From: Aquilaria yunnanensis
Taxonomy: Eukaryota > Streptophyta > Magnoliopsida > Malvales > Thymelaeaceae
DNA length: 64,000 nucleotides
Direction of reading: 5' to 3'
Assembly: GCA_039654915.1 (NCBI GenBank)
Contig: CM077600.1
Span: forward strand, 36,564,492 to 36,628,491
Below the pieces are notes generated by a model. It was given only the letters and a program-made list of their open reading frames with translations. It was not told the DNA's origin and made no database searches. Below, one piece after another: positions 11,787 to 25,289 of the stretch. A program made the position numbers and the translations under genes. Position 1 is the first letter of the stretch, and each line of letters begins with the position of its first letter.

Positions 11787-12767
11787 GCTACAACTGGTAT
11801 TTTATTTTCCTTTATTTCTAATACAGCTAATTTTCTTGCTTGTGTTAGCCCAGAGTTCTGCAGTTTTATGTACAAACAGTCTGCTCTTGGCGTTTCATAC
11901 TTGTCCCACAAGTTAAATTATGCAAATCTAAAAGTCCCAGTAAATCACAAATGTTGAAGGCTACCTCAATGTAAAATTTCATCTAAAAATTCCATCATAT
12001 GCAAAGAAGTCAAACTTGAGTCAATGTGTGTGTTTTCTAACTCACTGCCGCAATATTTTCTGCCCTTTACACCATTTGTTTTTCTTCAAAATTTCCTGTA
12101 GTATTTTTTGTCTCTATGCTATTTTTGCTGCAAAATATCCTGCAGAAAAGTTTCATTATTGTTTTCATCTCAGATATATGTCGTTGTTCAGGTACATTGG
12201 CATCTTAATTTCCAATGGTCAAGTTTGATGCAAGCTATTAACTTGTTCAATGCCACATGCCTTTATTTAAAAGCCATATTTGGATTGACTTGAAGTTAAT
12301 TTATTAATTTTTACTCTTAAATGGAAGAAGTCATATGGTGTTTTTTTTATGTGAAAAGGAACTACTGAGTGATTCGACGCCTTGTTCACTGCCACATGTA
12401 GACTTGATGGTTGAAGTTTATATTTACATATTAATCGATGAATCCAGGTGGTGGGTATAAATAGGTAAAGAAACTTGTAGGAACAAAAAATCAATAAATC
12501 AACTAAACTTGGAGAATACATTTAGTCAGGAAACTGAATTACCTGCTAAAAAGTGTAGGTTGCACTATAACATTGGCATCTTGGAACTAGAAACCATAAA
12601 ATAGCCCAAATGACCACTTACAAAATGTTGTTCCTCCAATGCATGGATTTAGATGAAACAAAGGGTGGATGACGCCCAGAAAACTGCAAGTTCTAAAGGA
12701 TGAAGCATCGTCCAATACATATATTCCGATTCTTAGGGGCACTTTGGGTTTAATTTTATTTTTTGTT
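11787..12767. other. Intergenic, no feature recognised
   Basis: AT-rich sequence with poly-T runs. Short open frames here have no recognisable domain and no coding look. Confidence 0.5.
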
Positions 12768-13994
12768 AAACTCTACAGTGGGTCCGGTTTTTTTTTTTTC
12801 AAGTCCTAAACGGATCTATAGCTCTATTTTATCTTACTGAAATCCCTCACCTATATTACACGTTTTGTTTGGGTAATTTCTGTCAGTTTAACAGTTAATT
12901 TTAATGAAATCTTGATAAAAAGTAACAACTTCAACCCCTAAATTTTCTTCATCCTACTTATAGGATTGCAACACAAAATTTAAAATTTAAAAATTTAACC
13001 ATCATCACAACTCACTCCAAAGTCAAACAAGATTCGCTAAGCGAACAATGCTTTGAAAATTGATTAATGCTTGTTTCCTCGCAGATCTACTCCTTTTTAT
13101 GTTTCAATTTCTATTCCCAAAGTTTTTTCTTCTTTTGACCATAGTCTTCTTATTTTCCCAAAAATTGATTCCTAAATCCCTTTCCCTTGGCCAGAACTTG
13201 GTAGCGTATGTCTCTCCATTCACGCTGAGGACGGTCGCATCGTCTGGGAAGGAGAGTGAGTTCCGCCGAAGTAGAAATCCTTCCTTTCTCCAACACCCTC
13301 AGCTACCTCCGAGAAAGGCAGACGGAGCGCGGTCGGCAGATTCAGATCGGAGGGCCGAATTGCGATGCGAGGCATTGAGCGACGGCTGGAAAGCATTGAT
13401 CGCTGATGGGAGGCATCGATTGGCACCTGGGAAACATCGCCCCGCCGCTCCCGCACCGCCCCGTCCCCTGCATCCATTTCCTCCGGAATCGGCGTCAATT
13501 TCCCCGTCTCCCTTGCCACCAGCCCCGCCAGAATCGACAGGCTATGCCTTAGCGGTGCCGCCTCTAGGAGGGCGAGGTCCAGAAGGTGGAGAGGATCTTG
13601 TTGGCGATGGAGCGGATGCCCTTCACGGTTGAGATCGGCGATGGGCGCGCCACGTTGATGTCGCCAGTGGGGTTTGGGTGCAACGATGGGTTTTTCGGAA
13701 AAAAAGAGAGAAGCATAACTATGAGAGGGGAATGGATCTGAGACTGGAGTTGAATTTTTAGGACGTTAGAAGTAGGATTAACAAAATCTAAGGTAATAGA
13801 ATTAGGATGATTGAATTTTAGGTATTGAAGTTGTCGTATTTCATTAAGATTCTATTAAAATTAATAACCAAACTAATGAAAAGGACCCAAACTGGACGTA
13901 TAGTATAAAATGAGGGATCTCGCTAAGATAAAATAGAGATATATAACCTGTTAATGACAAAAAATAAAAAAAAAAGAGATCCACTGTTGAGTTT
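12768..13994. mobile_element. Mutator-like element with about 200-bp TIRs
   Basis: 12768-12965 and 13765-13994 are inverted copies: AAACTCTACAGTGGGTCC against AAACTCAACAGTGGATCT, then CTCTATTTTATCTTA.. and AACTTCAAYMCCTAAA.. in both arms. Between them is a GC-rich block (13200-13680) with an open frame on each strand but no recognisable domain. It could be captured host DNA, as in Pack-MULEs. The exact ends and target duplication were not fixed. Confidence 0.75.
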
Positions 13995-14178
13995 ATCTAA
14001 ATTTTTTAACATGATATGAGGCCTACCATTAAACCGGAAGGATGGATGGCAGTGTTAAATGTGGAGGGGGTAAGTGTAGCTTTTAGCATACCACAAAGGG
14101 GTTTATTTTGTAAATTTTTCATAAATTAAGCACTAAACTAAACATATTAGGCATTATTCATGCAATCATCCTTTTTCA

Positions 14179-15170
14179 AGTTAATTGTGTCTGTGAACTC
14201 TAACACTTTATTATTGTCCTATTTGGACCCTAACCTTAAAACCTTGTATGGGAAATCTTCAACCTCAGATTTTTATTCCATTTTAGACCATTGGATGATG
14301 GAAAGCATTAAAATAGATAGAACTGACCACATGGCACACTAGCGTAGGGTAACTTGTCATTGTGGCATAATGAATCACCAACTATAAATGATGTGTAAAG
14401 GAAAAAAAATAACAAAAAATTGGTATGAAATGTGGAATAGAAATGAAAAAATGATGATGATGTGAAAAATAAAGGAAAAATGGGGGGAAAAAATGGCTGC
14501 TTGGGTTGATTCGACGGAAGTGATGACATTAATTACCCAAGTCAATGGAGGTTGGTCATTGAAGGAGCATCAGAGCATTGGAGGATCGACCTGAGGTGTT
14601 GTACTGGTGGGGCACATGGCCAAGGGAGGTGAAGGTTACGAGAGGATTGTGCTGACCATGGTCAATAGTTGATGATCATCTAAAGCTACCTGCAAATTCC
14701 TCTCTCTGCCCATTGACTAGCATGTTTTGCGATTTAGCAAACTTGAAGGTCCAGAGTTGGGAAAATGAAATTGAAGCTTCTTACTATGGCATGAGGTGGC
14801 AGGAGGGCGTGAAAGGACTGCGGCGGCAGGAGGGTTTTGAGGTGGGAGGGCGTAAACAAATAGCAGCGATCGGAGGGCATGAATGAAATAGAAGGTTTTC
14901 TTTGTTCTATTATTATTATTATTTTCCTCTTTCATAGTTTTCATTTTTTATTCATTTTCTTCCTTTCCACATCATTACCGGCAGTTGATTATTGTACCAC
15001 TGTGACAAATCACAATGTAACAAATTTTGTCTATTTTAATATTTTCCATCATCTAAAGATCTAAAATGAAATAAAAAATTGAGGTTGATGACTTTATATA
15101 CAAGATTTTAAGTTTATTATTCAAAAAAGGATAGTAATAAAAGGTTAGGGGGCACGGACGCAATTAACCC
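14179..15170. mobile_element. Mutator-like element, second copy of the family at 55013-56051
   Basis: The left arm (TTAATTGTGTCTGTG… then TTATTATTGTCCTATTTGGA) is the inverted match of the right arm (…GGCACGGACGCAATTAA). Both arms match the arms of the element at 55013-56051. The flanks TCCTTTTTCA (14169-14178) and TCCTTTACA (15171-15179) may be a decayed target duplication. The interior is different from the 55-kb copy and has no domain. Confidence 0.75.
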
Positions 15171-15949
15171 TCCTTTACAGCGTACGGTAGCGGCTACAGA
15201 ACCTCCAACAGCGCTACCCATTGGGGGGGCAATGGCCATTGGGGCCGGCCAACCGCCCACCTCTCATTGCTCACTATGCCACGTCTGACCATCAACGCCG
15301 AATGTATAAATGGAAAACATACTAACGAATTATGACTCATCTCGTTGAAAATTAAAAAAAAAAAGAAAAGAAACAAATATTGCACCCATATTTTTTTTTT
15401 GTTTTGATTAAAAACTCATATGTCAAGGTCAAGAATTCAACTAAACCTGTTCCTTAATTCTAGAATTCAGCTAAATCCAAACCTATTCAGGTCAATCGTG
15501 AAGGAAAGACCGTTAAACGAGCGATGTATGATCTGCATGGTAATATCAAAATCTACTGAATTTAAGAAAATTCGGAGAACGAAACAAATGTGTATCACTG
15601 AAAAAAGGGCATGAGTGGTCCATAGGATGAGAAGATAACCATACAGTACGGTGATATCTGACAAGTTCATTTGTTCTCATGATTCGGTACCAAAATTCAA
15701 TGGCATTAGGATATCAGCGGGACAAGCAAATCTATCCATATGTGACGAGGATGAACGAAGCAAGCATGAAACTCAAAGTCATTGAACAGCATTCTACACT
15801 ATGCGAACTTTAATCTTACCTTTGAAGCGTGAAATGAGACAAATCTTGAAGCCAAGTTCAGCTGACAGGAAGACACAAAGGACGTGCGCTGGCCCCTGGA
15901 ACTCAAAGGGCGGGAAAAGGTTTTGAAGGCAGATGTTCTTCCTTCTTGA
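15171..15949. other. 3' flank of the At4g18490-like gene
   Basis: GC-rich, partly palindromic DNA at 15180-15300 (around CCAATGGCCATTGG) and then ordinary sequence. The 3' UTR of the minus-strand gene probably takes up the part near 15700-15949. No clear poly(A) signal was chosen. Confidence 0.4.
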
Positions 15950-18900
15950 TTACTTTGGAAGCTCTTTGGATATCAATAGTGTTGCAAACTCCTGAACCAT
16001 TCGAAGGTATTCAAGGGTGAAGAAAATACACGGCTTAATATCAGAGAAATAGATTCAGAACTTGTATTTTCTGCTGTTGCAAAAAAAAATGAAAGGATAT
16101 CTTCTCGTCATATATGAGATGGTTAAGCATCCGCAAGTTGTTGTTCACGATTGCTCGAACCAAGAGTTCCTTCACTTCTTCGTGTTTCTTTCTGAGCATG
16201 TTGCAGATCTGTAATCAGAAAATTAATTAAGTTGCAACTATTTCATTTCCAATACCCTATATGCATGTGTATGGATTATAGATAGACTATGCATTGAATA
16301 CAAAGGAAAGATAGGTTCTTAAAGATATTATGTTCAACTGGTAAACAAATGCCAGAGTTTCAGATCATATTATGCCAAAGAAAGGAAAAGCATTTGATAG
16401 TTTCTTTCTCATGGCAGTTTTGGATTCTGAAGGGTCAAGCTGTCAAATTTATTGGCTTTTGAACTACTGGTTCATTTCTAATCTCTGCAGCATGTTTAAA
16501 ATAGCATGTATGACTGATGTCTGTCGGAGAAAAATGAAGATATGAGTTGTTAATCTATTTGTTTTTTATTATCAATTTGTTCTTAGCTCTGCCAAAAGTT
16601 TAAACAGCATGCGCTTTGCTTTTACCGTCATCTAATCAGTCAAACATGCCATTGGATTTGATAATTTCAGAACTGTAGAACAAACATAAATCACCGACAA
16701 TATAAGTAAGGCTCCATTATATACGTACATCTTCAAGCTGGTTTGTATACTCTTCAGCCTTTTCCAAATTCCCATTATCCTCCATAGCAGAAGAAATTTC
16801 TGATTCAGCTGTATTGACTTCCCAAGAAACACCAGCTTCAGATATTGGATGGTGATCAATGACGGTTGGATATGCAACCTCAGAAGTGTTCTTATGTTTG
16901 GGATTTGGGCTCTGCAAAATGAGTCAATCTAAGTATACACCGATTACCTGTACATGTGTATTCCGCTTTTGCTTTATATGGTTCAACCGTGCAAAAGTCA
17001 CGAAAAGCACCTGCTTGTCTGCAAATTGTTCAGATGGTTCTCTATGCTTCCTGCATTTGTGTTAAGAAATGCACTGGTCAAAGAAATACTTAATTGCAAG
17101 AGAACGAATCGAGTGAAGAGAAAACTGTTACCTGCTTTCACTTGGCTGTTCAGGTAGCCTTTTGAGGGGTTTTAATGGGATCAAATCAGCATAAGATTCC
17201 TATAGGATACCTCACAAAATTATCATGGGGATACTAATTAATCAATTTAATCATTCAGTGCAGATTTCATGCATTTCAAAGCCAAAGCACAACCAACAAT
17301 ACCATTTCCAAAAATGGGAGGGAGGGCGTAAAAACAGATGTGCAGCATAAAGAAAGAAAGGAGACCTCAATTTTCCGCTTTAGAGATGAGGTCAGTGGAG
17401 TTCTCTTCTCAGTGTTGCCAACAGTATCAACAAGCTTGGATGTGGTTCCAGATAGATCTTTGATTTGCTCCAGTTCTCTTAACGAATCAGTTTCATTCTC
17501 GTGAGGACCAGAGAGGATAGGCTTTGCTTTTATAGTCCTACATTGAGATACAAGCCAGCCATAAGAAACACACATGTGCAAGCAGAACAACGAAGGAACT
17601 TGAGCTGCCACATTTCCATCATACCCAGGCAGCTGCAATCTAGACAAATCAGCTGAATTCCTGACGATTTTATTTATTTCTGAGTCAAATTTGGGTATCT
17701 GAGCAGACTGAGCACTTGTAACTGCTGGTTCAGGCTCTGTACATGTCTGGTTTAGAGATGCAGTTGCCTGTTGACCTAACCTAGAGAGACTGGGTTGCAT
17801 TCTGCAACAAGCCATTGGATAATATGAATCAAATTTTCTCAACTACGGCATGTAAGCAATATCTACTCCAATTCAAAAGCTGAAATAATAAAGTATCACT
17901 TGATTTTAAATCAAATGACTTATCATTATTAACCAGGATATCACTTGAGTGTGACATCACTTCCCCATCAAAACTATAAATAAATACCAGAAGAAAGGGT
18001 CTGAAAGTAAAATATGAAACTGCATAAGTTTTCAGCAATTCAAAGGGCAGACTGAAGGCAATGAAGAGGCTGTGGATGAAAAACAAACCGACTGAAAAAT
18101 TGTGAAGGATACAAATAATCATATCAAGTGCAGCACAAATCAAGGTCATCATTGACTACTAACTTCCGACTTAAGTAGCTATCTTGCAGATTGTAATACA
18201 AGGCACAAAAGTATTATGTTCTGTACCAATGATGTATGGATCATCAATGATATGCCAATACTTTCATGTCGTAGAGAAACAGCTTTCGCAAAATCTTAAG
18301 ATAATGAGAAATTGGCCAACAATTGGCTGGTCATAACTGACATTTATTCATGGAGATGCAGAGATCAAGCAATGTTTCCTATATTTTTAGCATCATGTCT
18401 TAAATTTAAATCCCAAACTTTTAAGATAATGCAACTAATGGTGAAACATATGTAACTCTTAGACCTGAAAAGTGCAGTTGATTACCATATTCCAACCAGA
18501 AGAGTCCAACATAAAGAAAAAGAATATAGTTTACCAACTCCGACAATAGCATAAGCAAGAAAATCAGAATGCAGGATGTAAATATAAAAGGTTCACCCAG
18601 TATCTTTTTCTCTTATTGAGGTAGGTTCTCTCAATGCCATAGGTTTTTCGGGCAGTCTTGCATTCTGTGCAGCATTGAGCTTGACGCTTAGTCTGCAGTA
18701 ACAGACTCATTATGTTTGCAGACAGACATTATAAACGGACAAATATATGCAAAAAAAAATAAAAAAATTGAAAAGGAGATAAGCTAGAGTTCCCAAAGAA
18801 AGAGAAGCTTGCGGATTGAATGTGCCGTTGCCTCACCTGACATTTGGCAAATTTTTAATATTTGGTTCAATTGTCAACCTGCTTTCCGTAGATTCCTTGG

Positions 18901-21900
18901 GAACTGATTTTGAGCAACCAGCTGATCTTCTGACAATGTGTGATCCAGTTTCACCTAAATCTTCCCTCATGATGATTGTATTTGACTTCTGAGAACCTAA
19001 ATTGCAGCGGCAACAGTTTTACTTTTTGAATATGGCCTCTCACAACTCTGAATTGCTAAACACAAATACATGTCGCTAATATTTTACTTCAGTGTGAAAC
19101 AACCTCCATCTCTTGTTGAAGTTGGTAGATGTGCTTGAGGTTCAGTTCCTTCTATTGTCCTGAAGAACCGTGATCTGTTGGCTCCAGCTTCCCTGTATTT
19201 TGTTCCTGTTGACTTGCACACCTCTGATTTACTGAATTAACAAACAAAAGCTGGCAGTTATACAGTACTTCTGCAGATGTCACTAGGCATTGCCCCAAAA
19301 ATGTTACCGAGAACGTCATGTTAGACAAACAGGAAAGACAGTGTTCCGGCCTTAACTAGAAATCAGATAAAGTTTCATATTTGGTTCATGCCAGCAATCT
19401 TCATGGCAGATGCATCTTCATCCTTTTCTCAATTTTGTTTAAGATTCACAGAACCACATCACCCTACCATAGTCTTGCTACTGTCAACTTTTTCCATTTT
19501 GATGATGCATCCAGAAAAAATCAATCACAAGTGTATCTAAACTTAGAATGGCATAGACGCAAAAGGAAATTCATGATCTAACCTATCTGAAACAGAAAAT
19601 AGCTTCGGTGATGTGTTTTCCGTGTCCTCGCCAGCTCTTGTAGCATGCGGAGTATCTCTGCTGGCCACAGGGTGGTCTTCTTGACCTGGATCATTTTGGG
19701 ACGATCCAACATAATTGGTGATTTCATTTGAGATGCTATCACTTGACTCCTCTAAATTAACTTTGTCACTTTCTGGCTGCAGAGATGAATTCTTCGATTG
19801 CAACCCTGAACGGGTAGACCTATCTGATGTCATTTTCATATTAATATTCTCATCTGGTACTGAACTAGAATCAACCTTTCTGGTCTGAGTACAAAATTCT
19901 GCCTGCATATGAGAAGCAGTTTCTTGACTTAAATCATTCCAGCTGATTGACTGGGCTGGTAAATCCTGAAATTCACACTGATCATACAAATCTGACAAGA
20001 CTGGCTTCTCTTGTGAGCGGATTGGTTGATTTGTTTCATTGGCATGTTCGGCCTCTATTTCTTGCTGAGAAATATTTTGGCAGACTTGACCTTCGAGGTG
20101 GGTGCTTTGTTGATTTGTTTCTTTGGGACTGTTACTCTCTATTTTCTGCGGAGAAACTTTTGGTCCAAGAGATATGGAGAGTTGCTTTTCCAATTCAGGG
20201 CCTGGTCCAGTTTCTTTCGCATTGCTATTATCTATTTTCTGCACAGGAGAAAGAACTGATGTTTTAGCTGTCACAGAATCTGAAGGGCATGCATCACTTT
20301 GTGATATGTTAATCTTTGTGTTAGCTGGATTCTCCTTGGCTGGAAGTTCAGCTAGTATGCCGTCACACAATGAATTAACGCCTTGAATTAATTCATTGTC
20401 AGAACCTTCACAATCATCACCGTTTGAAGCCATTCCTTTGCCAGCTGGTTCCTTCTTACTAGTTTTCTCCCCCTTCATCAAGCTTGAACCAAAATTGAAA
20501 TTATCTAACCTGCATCAAGACAAATTACTTCAAATACACGAAGCTCATGAACAGGCCTGGTAGAATTACTCTTGGTGAATCAGGAAATGAAAAAAATCTA
20601 ATGGTCCACAACTGGAAGATTCATTTACTCACTCATTAAAATCAAAAGAAAATGTAAAGCTGTCAGGTTTCTTTGGACGCTTTCCGCCGGAAACTTCATC
20701 TTTAGACTTTTCCTTTGGATTTGCTGACATTTTGTGGGGGCTTGTAAAATCAAGGTCAGGCATGTCAATTTCAAATGATGCAAACTTGCCAAAATCACTG
20801 TCCAGATTGAATTCCATGTCCCTAAAAAGAAATGTTTCTACTATCGGTAATTGTTCCATAAGATAATTAGAAACAACAACCAAACAAAAGCATCGATCAA
20901 AATGTTGAGTTGAACAACTGGGCATACGCTAAAATATAGACTTAGAAATGGAAATATAAAGGATGAAGTAAAATAACCCAGATTGAAGATAACTTAAGGG
21001 AAGCTTACCTTAGATGGTTTGGACATATCCAAGTAGGCCAATAACTGTGCCGGTGAAAAGAGTAAAAAGCCAGATATAACTTATAAGACTAGAAAAGACG
21101 CAAGGACAGACCTCATCTCAGTTGGGTAGAATTAGCAAAAAAATAACTGGCACTTTAAGAATTTCCGGAGGATCTTGCCCCAAAACCAGGTGGAATAGAG
21201 AGATAATGCTTACGTAGCAATTCCCAATTGTTCGGGATTGAGGCTAAGTTGACTTTTATATTGAATAGCGTTTCTGCAAGATCTTTTTTACCATCTTATA
21301 AACAGAATATGTAGAAGAGTCCAATATGTGCCAAAGACAACTAAACGAGTCCTATAGTAAACCACCACAGAAATTCTCTGCGGAACTCTGAGATACAGAC
21401 AAAAGGATGAAAGCAATTTGGGAGCTAAATTCAAATTAAGAAGAAGATCCTAATTCTCCAAGACTCTGATCATAATCAGACATCCAGAATCATATTAGAT
21501 CTTACAGCTTATCAAAATTGAATGCCTTCTTCTTGCTCTTTGGGGCCGTATCAAAGTCAAAATTCATATCATCGTCTGTGACTGGCATTGATTTCCAGCT
21601 GCTGAAAAAGTCCTTTCCAATTTCTTCATCTGTATACAGCGAAGTAGAAATCTCAGTGCATAATCTATTATTCATGCCAACCCTCAACAGACGACACAGG
21701 AGACAGTGTCGCAGAACTTTAGGACTTCAAACAAATGGTCAAGGTCAGAATAAGTGATAGGATTTCCGTGTTCCACCAAATAGGTACAAGACATCAAAGT
21801 CTTTAATATCAACATTTGGCTCTAGGAAAGTAATCATTCAATTAAATTATAATGCACGCAACGAAAGAAACAACAGAACACCTAGATCGGAGCTTTTCGT

Positions 21901-21945
21901 CTTTGGCTTAGCAGACGCGGACGCTCCCTTCTGTGGCTCAGCCAT
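15950..21945 (-). CDS. At4g18490-like protein of unknown function, 14 coding exons, 830 aa
   Basis: Exons (minus): 21945-21882, 21629-21506, 20821-20633, 20509-19583, 19231-19104, 18996-18837, 18692-18597, 17801-17625, 17537-17366, 17199-17132, 17050-17011, 16911-16729, 16208-16101, 16006-15950. They sum to 2493 bases with every junction phase consistent and no internal stop. All introns are GT-AG except the last (AT-AC). The start is [13 protein letters not shown]; the N-terminal 120 residues are acidic and aromatic ([44 protein letters not shown]). The middle, mostly the 927-base exon 4, is Ser/Asn/Gln-rich and probably disordered. The C-terminus is helical ([20 protein letters not shown] … [17 protein letters not shown]). 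Both ends match my memory of the Arabidopsis At4g18490 family; no biochemical role is known to me. No transposon lies within the coding exons. Confidence 0.85.
16007..16100 (-). other. AT-AC (U12-type) intron, last intron of the At4g18490-like gene
   Basis: The intron begins ATATCCTTTC directly after codon AAG (16101), an exact match to the minor-spliceosome 5' site ATATCCTT. It ends AATAC at 16007. A branch-site-like TTTCTTCAC (16017-16025) puts the branch A 11 bases before the 3' end, the short distance typical of this class. Splicing keeps the frame and gives [13 protein letters not shown], a conserved-looking end. No GT-AG pair gives this join. Retention would instead add 19 unrelated residues and stop at 16041-16043. 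Confidence 0.8.
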
Positions 21946-21967
21946 CCTCTGTCGATCAGTCTGTCAG

Positions 21968-22250
21968 ACACATTGAACGAACAATTGAAAGGAACAAAAT
22001 GAGATCGAAATCCTAATTCCTAACAACACTGCATTTCGGATAGTTATCGTGTTCAGCATACATGTAGTATTGTTTGGCTATTGAAATCGAGCGACGGGAT
22101 TTTCCGCCGTGGTTTATTTTCTCAAAATCCGTGTTTCTGCCTAATTGGCCAAGACAACGCTTACAGCTAGAATTTATTCTGGAAATGAAAAACGACTTCC
22201 AATAGAGCAGGATTAGGAGGTGAAAAGAACGTGAGGAAGCTTGAGATTAC
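21968..22250 (-). other. Possible 5' UTR intron of the At4g18490-like gene
   Basis: An acceptor-like GTCTGACAG lies 22 bases before the ATG, and a donor-like CTG|GTAATC lies near 22250. Upstream, 22260-22480, is GC-richer leader and promoter DNA. Transcript evidence is absent, so the ends are guesses. Confidence 0.4.
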
Positions 22251-22339
22251 CAGGAAAAACCAGAAAGAAGCACAGTCGAAGACTTCAGGAAGCAGCCGGC
22301 GGCGCCGCGGTTGTGGTGAGTTGGTAAACTAGAGGAGGG

Positions 22340-24582
22340 AGGGATGGCGGAGAGAGAACTGTTATCTGGAAGCTTCCTTGTCGATGGATTTCATTTCAAA
22401 TTTATACGAGAGAGAGGCGTGGCAGGCAAGAGCAATAGGGAAAGGGAAGTGTATTTGCGCGGGAGGGAAGTGAGCAGCTGTGGAACTGGACCGGCTTCAG
22501 AAAACTACGGGCCGGTTTGTTTTAAATTAAACCCATTATTGGTTTCTCATTATTCCACTGATCAAATTCAAAAAAATAAAATTAAGCATGGTGTTCATTT
22601 AATTTACAAGTTAGTGTCATTCATCTGTCCTTATCTTGCAATCAACATGCCTTTGGCGCCTGCTGTCTGCCACCGTTGACCTTCACCCTCGATCCCTAGT
22701 TTCTCCACCTGCCCGACGCTTCTAGGCTTCCTATCCCAGCTCTTCTAGCCACCACCATCGGTCTTCGTCCACTGTCCTTGCCGCACCCCACGCCGCGCCA
22801 CCTTCCTGAGGAGTTTTCATTGCCGTTCATGCCAAGCCAAGGGAGAGAAGCTCGTGACTCGCCCGCTGCGGCATATGACCGTTGTCCGTCCCCTTTGCTT
22901 GTCGTCGGTCTCATCGGAAGGTTGGCCCCGCCATTGCCGTTGAAGCTCGAGCCATTGCCATCCTCGCTATGCTGCTTGCCCACTGAATCAAAGAAGGAGA
23001 ACCTAGATACATATGGCTAAATCTGCCAGGAATGATGCGTGTTTAACCAGAGGTGAATCAAATAGGCGTCTCATTGTATCAAAAGTCGGAACTCGTTGGC
23101 AGAGCCGGAAGAACTGATACCAAACTAGATTTGATGGAGAACCAGCTCGCCCACTCATTTAGCCTCTACTATCAGCTGAAAACCATGAGCCTCCCCACAG
23201 CCATAATAACGATTTGCCAAATGAGGTGAGTACCATCCTCCGTCTACCGATTTCGGTGTGAATTGATTTGGGTTAAGAGGATGGGCGGTGAAGCTTTGTC
23301 ACAAAAGGTGTCAAACTTGGTGCAATAGATCCTCATGAGACAACAATGGAGAAATTGATGAGTGAAGAAAGCCGAGTGTGATCAAAGTGATGAGTGACAG
23401 TTTGTCGTAATAAAGCCAAACTTTTAGCCCTTTTACACTTCAACAGCTAATCCCTTCATTTGACTCAAGCAAAAATGTTATCTTATTAATCGGTTTTTTG
23501 TTAAACAAGCTACTCTTATGAGTTTTTTTTAGTGCCATCTAGCCCTTTAACTTTTTTTTACGTGTTCAATGTAGCCCTTAGACTTTCGTTAAGTCTGATT
23601 GTCCCCATGAACCAAGCCTTTAGCTTAGTGTAGATCAACCTCAAATTTTCAGACATATACACAATTACACCATGTTTACTTCTCTGCAAAAACTTCGGTG
23701 GAATTTGAATCCAAAACCCTCAAATCTGAGCCGTTATAATATTCATTCAAGTGAATGATTTAACTCTTTTTGCCGTTAATTCATTCTCGATGGAGTAAAC
23801 AAGCTGCCAGGCTCTCATAGTGTTGATAGATTAGCTGTATTACGTTGGGTGGTTGAACTGTTTTTTTTTTTCTACCTACCACCATTGATTTTCTAAGGTG
23901 CTACCAATGAAGAGCTTCCGTTTGAATTTGGATCTTTATCTTGATTCTGGAAAAGAAACCTCGGCATGAGTATATCAATGGAAGACATGTTGTCGTCAAA
24001 CTCATGAGAACACATGGCTACAATTAATTTTTAACCAGATTTGATGATTAATTCACTTCGCAATTGCAAACTGAAAAATGCAAATGCGAACACGTCAAGG
24101 CAACAAAATCCTTGGAGAGGAAGAACATTTCCTGGCTGTGATCACAAGAAGATAAGGGCGCGTTTAACAGACTGCATGTATTGCTTGCATAGCAATTAAG
24201 TACATCCCACTGATAAATTAACATTTAATTTTCATCAAAGTACGCTCGTCAAATGATAATGCTGTTTTGATGCCCGTAAATAGAATAATGCTATCAACAA
24301 ATTTTAGAGAAATAATTTTACGAAGGTGATGAAAAATGCAGCAATTAATGAAAATTTGTGTGGAAGGCACTTGAATTTGTATGATCTCATATCTAAAGGA
24401 ATCCTAAATTTGTAAAACACATTGTCCTTATACATATCCTATAATATTCTATAGAATTGAAATGGGGGAGCATACATCATTGATTTGAACCATGGTTTAT
24501 TTATTTAATGAGAACAAACCAGAAAACATTGGAAAAAAAAAAACTCTTTTACACGAAAAGTAGCACATAAAATACAGAGAAA
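22340..24582. other. Intergenic, with possible TIR element remnants
   Basis: From 22508 (GGGCCGGTTTGTTTTAAATT) the sequence resembles the left end of the TIR element at 48043. A GC-rich block (22680-23000) has open frames on both strands without domains, as in the interiors of the other non-autonomous elements here. The rest is AT-rich; GGGCGCGTTTAACAG at 24156 looks like another element end. No partner ends were found. Confidence 0.35.
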
Positions 24583-25115
24583 GTGTTTCGCCTAAAGCCC
24601 CTTTTGCTCCTTGAACTTTTTCAACTCGGGCCTTTTGCCCCTTCGACTTCAACTTGGTTTGACTTGTCCCTTAAATTTTACAAACTAAGATCTTTTACCC
24701 CTTAGCCCGTTTAAATGGAGAATTTGTACTAAAATAAAAATAAAAGGAGAAGAATTGAATGACTAATTAAATTATTTGTCTAATGATTGACCCTTTTGAG
24801 CAAACAATAAGCATAAAAGTTTCAGTTTCATATTTGAGATAACTTATTTTTTCCTTGTCTTCACCTATAAGTTTGTGTTAAGGCTTTTTATTGTTTGCTC
24901 ACAATAGTTGACCATTAGAAAAATGATGTAGTAAGCCCTTCAATTTTTATTTTATTTTTTTTCATTTTAGTACACATTCTTCATTTAATTGGACTGAGGG
25001 GGTAAAAGATCTCAGTTTGTAAAGTTTGAGGATGCGAGTCGAACCGAGTTAAAATCCAGGGGGTAAAAGGTCTAAATTGACAAAATTCAAGGGACAAAAA
25101 GGTTTTAGGCCGAAA
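24583..25115. mobile_element. Foldback TIR element, about 155-bp arms
   Basis: The left arm (TTTCGCCTAAAGCCCCTTTT, then CTTTTGCCCCTT, AAACTAAGATCTTTTACCCC) is matched in inverted order by the right arm (GGGGGTAAAAGATCTCAGTTT … GGCCGAAAGTTTTT). The centre is short and AT-rich. No coding capacity and no clear target duplication. Confidence 0.75.
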
Positions 25116-25289
25116 GTTTTTCATATACAAAACATCATATGTACCAACATTCTTTATAAGAAAAAAGAACACCAAAGCAATTTAGGTAGTATTCCATTTG
25201 CCTCCCTGGGATTTGAAAACCTACACTGACCTCTGCTTTTTTAACATCGTCAATCAAAATCACAGTTAGTCTTCTTAAATTTAATCTAG

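Noticed and set aside
13060..13632. 190-residue plus-strand frame inside the TIR element
   Set aside because: Pro/Arg/Ser-rich with frames on the other strand too; no domain. Kept only as a possible captured fragment.
16632..16877. Alternative minus-strand frame over exon 12
   Set aside because: The frame starting from AGC at 16911 gives an acidic helical peptide that joins in phase with exons 11 and 13; the alternative does not.
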